Part shown: positions 28,900 through 33,063 of the stretch, in pieces
Layout of the letters: every line of letters starts with the position of its first letter
Numbering within the stretch: position 1 is the stretch's first letter
Assembly (NCBI GenBank): GCA_013140775.1
Contig: JABFSA010000083.1
Location: 1 to 33,063, forward strand
Direction of reading: 5' to 3'
Length of the DNA stretch: 33,063 nt
DNA from: Acidobacteriota bacterium
GTDB taxonomy: Bacteria; Acidobacteriota; Vicinamibacteria; Vicinamibacterales; UBA2999
Notes under the pieces: generated by a model
Told to the model about the DNA's origin: nothing
Database searches by the model: none
The model's input: the letters and a program-made list of their open reading frames with translations, nothing else
Made by a program: the position numbers and the translations under genes

Positions 28900-28924
28900 G
28901 CGCGGCTAAAGCCGCGCACTACGA
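28900..28924. repeat. REP-like palindrome, copy 3
   Basis: A 7-base stem (GCGCGGC/GCCGCGC) closes loop TAAA, and CACTACGA (28917-28924) follows. It lies in the 54-base gap between the transporter stop and the hydratase start, where it could stabilise upstream mRNA or attenuate downstream expression. Loop and tail match copy 2 exactly. Confidence 0.75.
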
Positions 28925-28935
28925 AAGAAGCAGTC

Positions 28936-30183
28936 CTATCTGACGCCGACAGCGGGTGAGAGACTGGCGGCTCGAGCCTTGGCCGTGGCTACCGACGCGC
29001 GAAGGCCGACGGCCATGCCCGTGGCGATGAGTGCCATCGCTGCGCTGCCGTAGAAGCCCATCGCCCAGCTGCCCGATTGTTCAAAGAGCAGCGCGCCAAA
29101 CCATCCACCGATGATCGACGCGACGCCCTTGGCGGTGTACAGGAGGGCATAGTTCGACGTCGCATGTTTGGTGCCGAAATAGTCGGCCGCGGTCGCGGGG
29201 AAGAGCGAGTAGATCTCTCCCCAGGTGAAGTACACGAGCACCAGCGTGAAGGCGAACCAGGCGCCGGAGATCTGGCCGACAGCCACGACGAGCACCAGGC
29301 AGATGGCCTGCAACAGGAATGCGACGACCATCGTGGTTTCTCTGCCCAGTCGATCCGAGGCCCAGCCCCAGAAGATCCGGCTGGCGCCATTGGCAAGCGG
29401 GCTGAGCGTCGCGGCCAGCGTCAGAGCAGCCGCGCTGAGACCCCATGAACGAGCCATCGGGCCGGCATTGGCCGTGACGAGAAGGCCACCAGTCGCCATG
29501 AGCACGAACATGGCGTACATCAGATAGAACTGTGGAGTGCGAAGCATCTCGCCGGTGGTGAAGTGCTTCTTGCCCACCTGCGATCCGGAGCTCGTGACAG
29601 CAGCGGCAGCAACAACGGGCTGAGCGGGCGGGTGTCTCAGGAACTGCGCCACGAGCACGATCACGAGGCCCTGAAAGATTCCCGTTGCCACGAACGTGGC
29701 CTGATAGCCATCGGACGCGATCATCGACGAAATGAAGGGGATGAAGAGCGCCGTTCCACCACCGAAGCCTGCGGCCATGATGCCCGAGGCCAGCCCGCGG
29801 CGCTCCTTGAACCACTTGAGGGCTGAGCCGATCGATCCGCTGTAGACGAACGCCGCACCGATGCCGGCGAGGCAATACATCGCGTAGAGCATCGGCAGGG
29901 TGTCGGCATAGCCCAATCCAGCCCAACCCAGACCGCACAGCAACCCCGCCACGCTGATGAAGCCGCGGGGGCCGAATTTATCGATCAGCCAACCGTCGAG
30001 CGGCTGCACCCACGTCTGGAACAGGATGAAGACCGCGAACGCGCCCTGGATGTCGGACAGCCGCCATCCGGTGCCTTTCTGGAGCGGCTCGACGAACAGT
30101 GTCCAGGCGTACTGCAAGTTCGCGATCATGATCATCGCGATGAGTGAGGCAAAGAGCTGGAACCAGCGATTGTTGATACTCAC
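28936..30183 (-). CDS. OFA-family MFS transporter (oxalate/formate-antiporter-like)
   Basis: A 415-residue, 12-helix inner-membrane transporter of the major facilitator superfamily, oxalate:formate antiporter group. The MFS loop motif is at DGWLIDKFGPRG (63-74). OxlT of Oxalobacter needs two basic residues in the membrane to bind oxalate, R272 and K355. Here R269 (GASRIFWGW) and K352 (LYTAKGVAS) lie in the same local contexts, the same 83 residues apart and three residues earlier. A dicarboxylate substrate is therefore well supported, with oxalate the leading candidate. ATG 30183 overlaps the reductase gene by 4 bases (ATGA at 30180-30183). The C-terminal tail is short and basic. Confidence 0.9.
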   Translation of the reverse strand: MSINNRWFQLFASLIAMIMIANLQYAWTLFVEPLQKGTGWRLSDIQGAFAVFILFQTWVQPLDGWLIDKFGPRGFISVAGLLCGLGWAGLGYADTLPMLYAMYCLAGIGAAFVYSGSIGSALKWFKERRGLASGIMAAGFGGGTALFIPFISSMIASDGYQATFVATGIFQGLVIVLVAQFLRHPPAQPVVAAAAVTSSGSQVGKKHFTTGEMLRTPQFYLMYAMFVLMATGGLLVTANAGPMARSWGLSAAALTLAATLSPLANGASRIFWGWASDRLGRETTMVVAFLLQAICLVLVVAVGQISGAWFAFTLVLVYFTWGEIYSLFPATAADYFGTKHATSNYALLYTAKGVASIIGGWFGALLFEQSGSWAMGFYGSAAMALIATGMAVGLRASVATAKARAASLSPAVGVR

Positions 30184-31184
30184 GCGACCACCCCTTCCAC
30201 GCGCGGAGCGACGCGTCGCCCGCGATGTTCGTCAAGGAGCCTGGCGCACGCGTAGACTGCCCGCGTCGCCGGCATCGCCACCCCGAGTCGTTCTCCCAGT
30301 TCCACGACGGCGCCGACGACGGCCTCGAGCTCCATGGGTCGTCCCGCCTCGTAGTCCTGCAGCATCGATGTCTTGTGCGCGCCGACCTTCTCGGCGCCGG
30401 CTATTCGCTGGTCGATCGAAATGGGCAGCTCGATGCCCAGCTTGCCCGCGACAGCCTCCGTTTCAACCATCAGCTCTCGCACGAGCCGTCCCGTCTCCGG
30501 ATGGCGCACGAGCTCCTCGAGCGTGCCTCCCGTCAGTGCGCTGATCGGATTGAAGGCGACGTTCCCAAGCAGCTTCACCCAGATCTCGTGACGGAAGCGG
30601 GTGCTGACTGGGCATCGAAAGCCTGCACCGATGAGCACCTCCGCGAGTGCCTTGGTTCTATCCGATCTGGTACCGCTGGGTTCGCCAAAGCTGATGCGGT
30701 TCCCCTCGGTGTGATGGATCACGCCGGGCTCAGCGATGTCGGTGGCGAAGTATGCGAGCGAGCCCACGACTCTGCGCGGTTCGATGGCGTCTGCGATCAC
30801 CCCACCGGGATCGACACGCTCGAGGCGGAGGTTGTCCAGCTCACCGCCGTAGTTCTGGAAGTACCACCACGGCACGCCGTTCTGCGTGCTGACGACGAAC
30901 GTATCGGGTCCGAACAACGGTCGAAGCTGGGGTGCGAGTCCCGTGAGGCTGTGTGCCTTCACCCCGAGGAAGATGACATCCGCCTGGCCAATGGTCGAGA
31001 GGTCTCCGCTGACCTGAGGACGAACTTCGAAGTCGCCCTCCTCGCTCGTCACCCGCAGGCCGCGTTCCTGCATCGCCCGCAGGTGCGGACCACGGGCAAA
31101 CAGCACAACGTCAACGCCGACACGGGCCAGCCGCGCACCGATGTAGCCACCGATGGCGCCTGCCCCCGCGATGACAATTCTCAC
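30180..31184 (-). CDS. ketopantoate reductase (ApbA/PanE)-like oxidoreductase
   Basis: A 334-residue two-domain NAD(P)-dependent reductase. The Rossmann motif is GAGAIGGYIG (7-16). The C-terminal domain carries K204 in the HEIWVKLLGNVAFNPI segment with N208 and N212, and E285 in GRPMELEAVV, matching the catalytic lysine, active-site asparagines and glutamate of PanE. The segment QNGVPWWYFQ (101-110) is longer and more aromatic than in E. coli PanE, suggesting a subfamily with a different 2-oxo acid substrate. Its position between the CoA ligase and the dicarboxylate transporter, with 4-base overlaps on both sides, points to the same pathway rather than pantothenate synthesis. ATG 31184 is secure because of the overlap. 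Confidence 0.9.
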   Translation of the reverse strand: MRIVIAGAGAIGGYIGARLARVGVDVVLFARGPHLRAMQERGLRVTSEEGDFEVRPQVSGDLSTIGQADVIFLGVKAHSLTGLAPQLRPLFGPDTFVVSTQNGVPWWYFQNYGGELDNLRLERVDPGGVIADAIEPRRVVGSLAYFATDIAEPGVIHHTEGNRISFGEPSGTRSDRTKALAEVLIGAGFRCPVSTRFRHEIWVKLLGNVAFNPISALTGGTLEELVRHPETGRLVRELMVETEAVAGKLGIELPISIDQRIAGAEKVGAHKTSMLQDYEAGRPMELEAVVGAVVELGERLGVAMPATRAVYACARLLDEHRGRRVAPRVEGVVA

Positions 31185-32716
31185 GACACCTGTGGCGCAA
31201 ACGCCTGCGCGACGATTCGGCGCTGGATCTTTCCGGTCGCCGTGCGCGGAATGGCGGTCGTGATGTGAATCTGCTTCGGACGCTTGAAGTCGGCGAGACG
31301 TTCCTTGCAGAACGCGAGCAACTCCGCCTGGGTTGCGCCCGCGCCCGAGTCGCTTGGGCGCAGTACGACGGCGGCCTCGACTTCCTCACCCCATGAGCGG
31401 TGCGGTACTCCGAAGCACACGGCCTCGGCGATCGCAGGATGCGTCAGCAACACCTCGTCGATCTCGCGGGGCGAAATCTTTTCCCCACCGCGGTTGATCA
31501 ACTCCTTCAGGCGGCCTACCAGCGTCAGATAGCCGTTCTCGTCGAGTGTCCCCTGGTCGCCAGTTCGGAACCAGTCGCCGAAGAATGACGTGGCATTGGC
31601 CTCAGGGTTGTTCTCGTATCCCTTGATCACGTTCGGGCCCTGGATGCAGACCTCCCCGCGCTCGCCGGCCGCCACTTCACGTCCCTCGCCGTCCCTGATG
31701 CTGATGCGCACATCGGTGCCCGGACCGACCGACCCTGGCATGCGCGCGCCCGGAGGCAGCGGATTGGACGCCATCTGATGGGCAGCCTCGGTCATGCCGT
31801 AGGCCTCCAGCACCGGCGCGCCGAACGCGGCCTCGAGGTCGTGCATGACTTGTGGCGGAAGCGACGCGCTGCACGATCGAATGAAACGCAGCTTGTCGGC
31901 GCCTGGAGGCTTGGGCGCGCCGGGCTCCACGCGCGCGAGCAGGAGCTGGTGAATCGTCGGTACCGCCGAGTACCACGTGGCCCCGTGGTCACGCGCGATG
32001 CGCCAGAACGAGAGCGGAGCGAACTTGGCCGGTACGACCACGGTGCCACCGGTCGAGAGCGTTGCCAGCGTGGACGCCACGAGCCCGTGGACGTGGAACA
32101 GCGGCATCACACACAACGACACGTCCTCCGATGAGAGCGCGTAGCTTCGCGCAACGTTCCCAGCGGAAATCGAAAGATTGGCGTGGCTGAGCGGCACTCG
32201 CTTGGGGCGACCCGTGCTGCCGCTGGTATGGAGCACCAGTGCCACGTCAGTGATCGCCGGGGGCACGATGGGCTTCCGCGCAGTGACACCCGTCAACGTC
32301 ACGTTTCCAGCGTCGTTCATGTCGATCGTCAAGATCGGGACGGTATTTCCTGCCGCACGGCGCGCCTCGTCGATGCCCTCAGGCGGCAGAATGAGCACGC
32401 GTGCATTGGTGTCTTCGAGGTAGAACTTGAACTCATCCTCTTTGTACGCCGGGTTGAGAGGGGCCGCTGTTCCGGCCATCGAGGCCGCCAGGAACGCGAC
32501 GATGTTGGGAAGGCCGTTGGGCAGGGCGATGCCGACGCGGTCGCCGCGGCCGACGCCTGAGGCGGCCAGGGCTTCAGCGAGCGCTTCGACCTGGCGTCGA
32601 AGTTCACCGTACGTGATGCGGATGTTCTGCTCGGGGACAATCACTGCCGTGCGGTCGGCAGGCGTTGATTCCAATAGTCCAAGCAGGGTGGTCTGTCCCG
32701 TGGTCGAAGGGCTCAT
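31181..32716 (-). CDS. AMP-forming CoA ligase, oxalate-CoA ligase (AAE3/Pcs60)-like
   Basis: A 511-residue acyl-adenylate-forming enzyme that couples a carboxylate to CoA at the cost of ATP. Core motifs are TSGSTGRPK (164-172), YGMTE (306-310), TGD (385-387) and the catalytic lysine K496 in TATGKIQRR. Segments typical of plant AAE3 and yeast Pcs60 oxalyl-CoA synthetases are unusually well kept: ATWYSAVPTIHQ (246-257), LRFIRSCSASLPP (276-288), NPLPPG, EVCIQGPNVIKGYENNPEAN (355-374) and ELINRGGEKISP (405-416). No peroxisomal tail is expected in bacteria and none is seen. ATG 32716 has a strong ribosome binding site (AGGAG, 32731-32727) 10 bases upstream. It is the first gene of the cluster, with the reductase overlapping by 4 bases. 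Confidence 0.88.
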   Translation of the reverse strand: MSPSTTGQTTLLGLLESTPADRTAVIVPEQNIRITYGELRRQVEALAEALAASGVGRGDRVGIALPNGLPNIVAFLAASMAGTAAPLNPAYKEDEFKFYLEDTNARVLILPPEGIDEARRAAGNTVPILTIDMNDAGNVTLTGVTARKPIVPPAITDVALVLHTSGSTGRPKRVPLSHANLSISAGNVARSYALSSEDVSLCVMPLFHVHGLVASTLATLSTGGTVVVPAKFAPLSFWRIARDHGATWYSAVPTIHQLLLARVEPGAPKPPGADKLRFIRSCSASLPPQVMHDLEAAFGAPVLEAYGMTEAAHQMASNPLPPGARMPGSVGPGTDVRISIRDGEGREVAAGERGEVCIQGPNVIKGYENNPEANATSFFGDWFRTGDQGTLDENGYLTLVGRLKELINRGGEKISPREIDEVLLTHPAIAEAVCFGVPHRSWGEEVEAAVVLRPSDSGAGATQAELLAFCKERLADFKRPKQIHITTAIPRTATGKIQRRIVAQAFAPQVS

Positions 32717-32870
32717 AACTTAGGATCTCCTGAGGGCCCTACAATTTCCCTTACTCGGCCGCAATCGTCAACCTGACAAATGTGGAGGCGCCGGGCTGGT
32801 GGCGCACACTCCGCGGGTAACATCAGGGCGACCACATTGCTGTTCACAACGACTTCGAAAGGAATGCAGG
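32717..32870. promoter_or_regulatory. divergent intergenic region of the oxalate-type cluster
   Basis: This 154-base gap holds the AGGAG for the ligase (minus strand, 32731-32727) and GAAAGGA for the exported hydrolase (32857-32863). A TTGACG lies on the minus strand (32771-32766) without a good -10. CTGACA lies on the plus strand at 32773-32778, also without a clear partner. No operator-like palindrome was identified. Confidence 0.4.
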
Positions 32871-33063
32871 ATGGACGACGGGCGTCGTGAGGATTCGAAG
32901 GTCAGCCGCCGGGGATTTCTCGCATTCGGGTGCTGTGCGGCCGGGATGGCGGGTGTCGCGCGGGCGGGTGCCGCGAGCGCGCAGGCGCCGGCGGCTGCAC
33001 GGGGCGCGGTTGATGTGCACGCGCACTACTTCCCCGAGCGCTTCGTCCAGAGCATCAACGAAC
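32871..33063 (+). CDS. Tat-exported amidohydrolase (amidohydrolase_2/ACMSD-like), N-terminal part only
   Basis: The first 64 codons of a gene cut by the window end. The N-terminus has a twin-arginine motif (SRRGFLAFG, 12-20), a hydrophobic stretch and an AQA-type cleavage region. The mature part begins VDVHAHYFPERF, where H-x-H is the metal site that opens the amidohydrolase_2 fold, as in ACMSD-type decarboxylases and related hydrolases. ATG 32871 is preceded by GAAAGGA. It is divergent from the oxalate-type cluster and may share its regulation. The rest of the active site and the substrate cannot be seen. Confidence 0.8.
   Translation, partial: MDDGRREDSKVSRRGFLAFGCCAAGMAGVARAGAASAQAPAAARGAVDVHAHYFPERFVQSINE

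Overview
The window is GC-rich, gene-dense bacterial DNA with short intergenic gaps, frequent 4-base start/stop overlaps (ATGA or GTGA) and many GTG starts. The gene families suggest Acidobacteriota, possibly a Vicinamibacteria-type soil lineage. They include paired M16 peptidases, an IorA/IorB-like periplasmic molybdenum oxidoreductase, a secreted family with a DGRxHPPD-type motif, and Tat-type metallohydrolases. This placement is an inference from family content; there is no rRNA or marker gene to confirm it. No tRNA, rRNA, CRISPR array, transposase or phage gene was found.

Region 1 (1-9400) is mostly housekeeping: the 3' end of an unidentified gene, a small membrane protein, an Mrp/ApbC Fe-S carrier ATPase, and a catalytic/non-catalytic M16 peptidase pair. 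A minus-strand amidase operon follows (small upstream ORF, GatA-like amidase, alpha/beta hydrolase), then pyruvate kinase and a secreted protein of unknown function. Region 2 (9400-16040) holds a possible small ORF, a two-gene [2Fe-2S]/molybdopterin oxidoreductase, a ferritin, a Kup potassium transporter and a degenerate histidine-kinase-like protein.

Region 3 (16050-23180) is a complete type I restriction-modification locus, hsdM-hsdS then hsdR on the minus strand. Between hsdS and hsdR, on the opposite strand, sits an abutting two-gene cassette (166 aa and 81 aa) that looks like a divergent HicB/HicA-type toxin-antitoxin pair with its own promoter-like sequence. REP-like palindromes lie at both outer edges of the locus, and a third copy lies at 28900.

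Region 4 (23199-33063) is metabolic: malate synthase, a gamma-glutamyltransferase-family protein whose C-terminal tail is translated from an intergenic tandem repeat, and a five-gene minus-strand cluster. In transcription order the cluster is an oxalate-CoA-ligase-like enzyme, a ketopantoate-reductase-like protein, an OFA-family oxalate/formate-type transporter with both key basic residues, a FAH-family hydratase and an exported metallohydrolase. A divergent Tat-exported amidohydrolase is cut by the window end. Uptake and CoA activation of oxalate or a similar small dicarboxylate is the most economical reading. No formyl-CoA transferase or oxalyl-CoA decarboxylase is present here, so the downstream route is unknown.

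The observations most worth following are the toxin-antitoxin-like cassette inside the hsd locus, the oxalate-type cluster, the degenerate kinase, the REP family, the recurring TANNNT box just upstream of starts lacking a ribosome binding site, and the repeat-derived tail of the gamma-glutamyltransferase.
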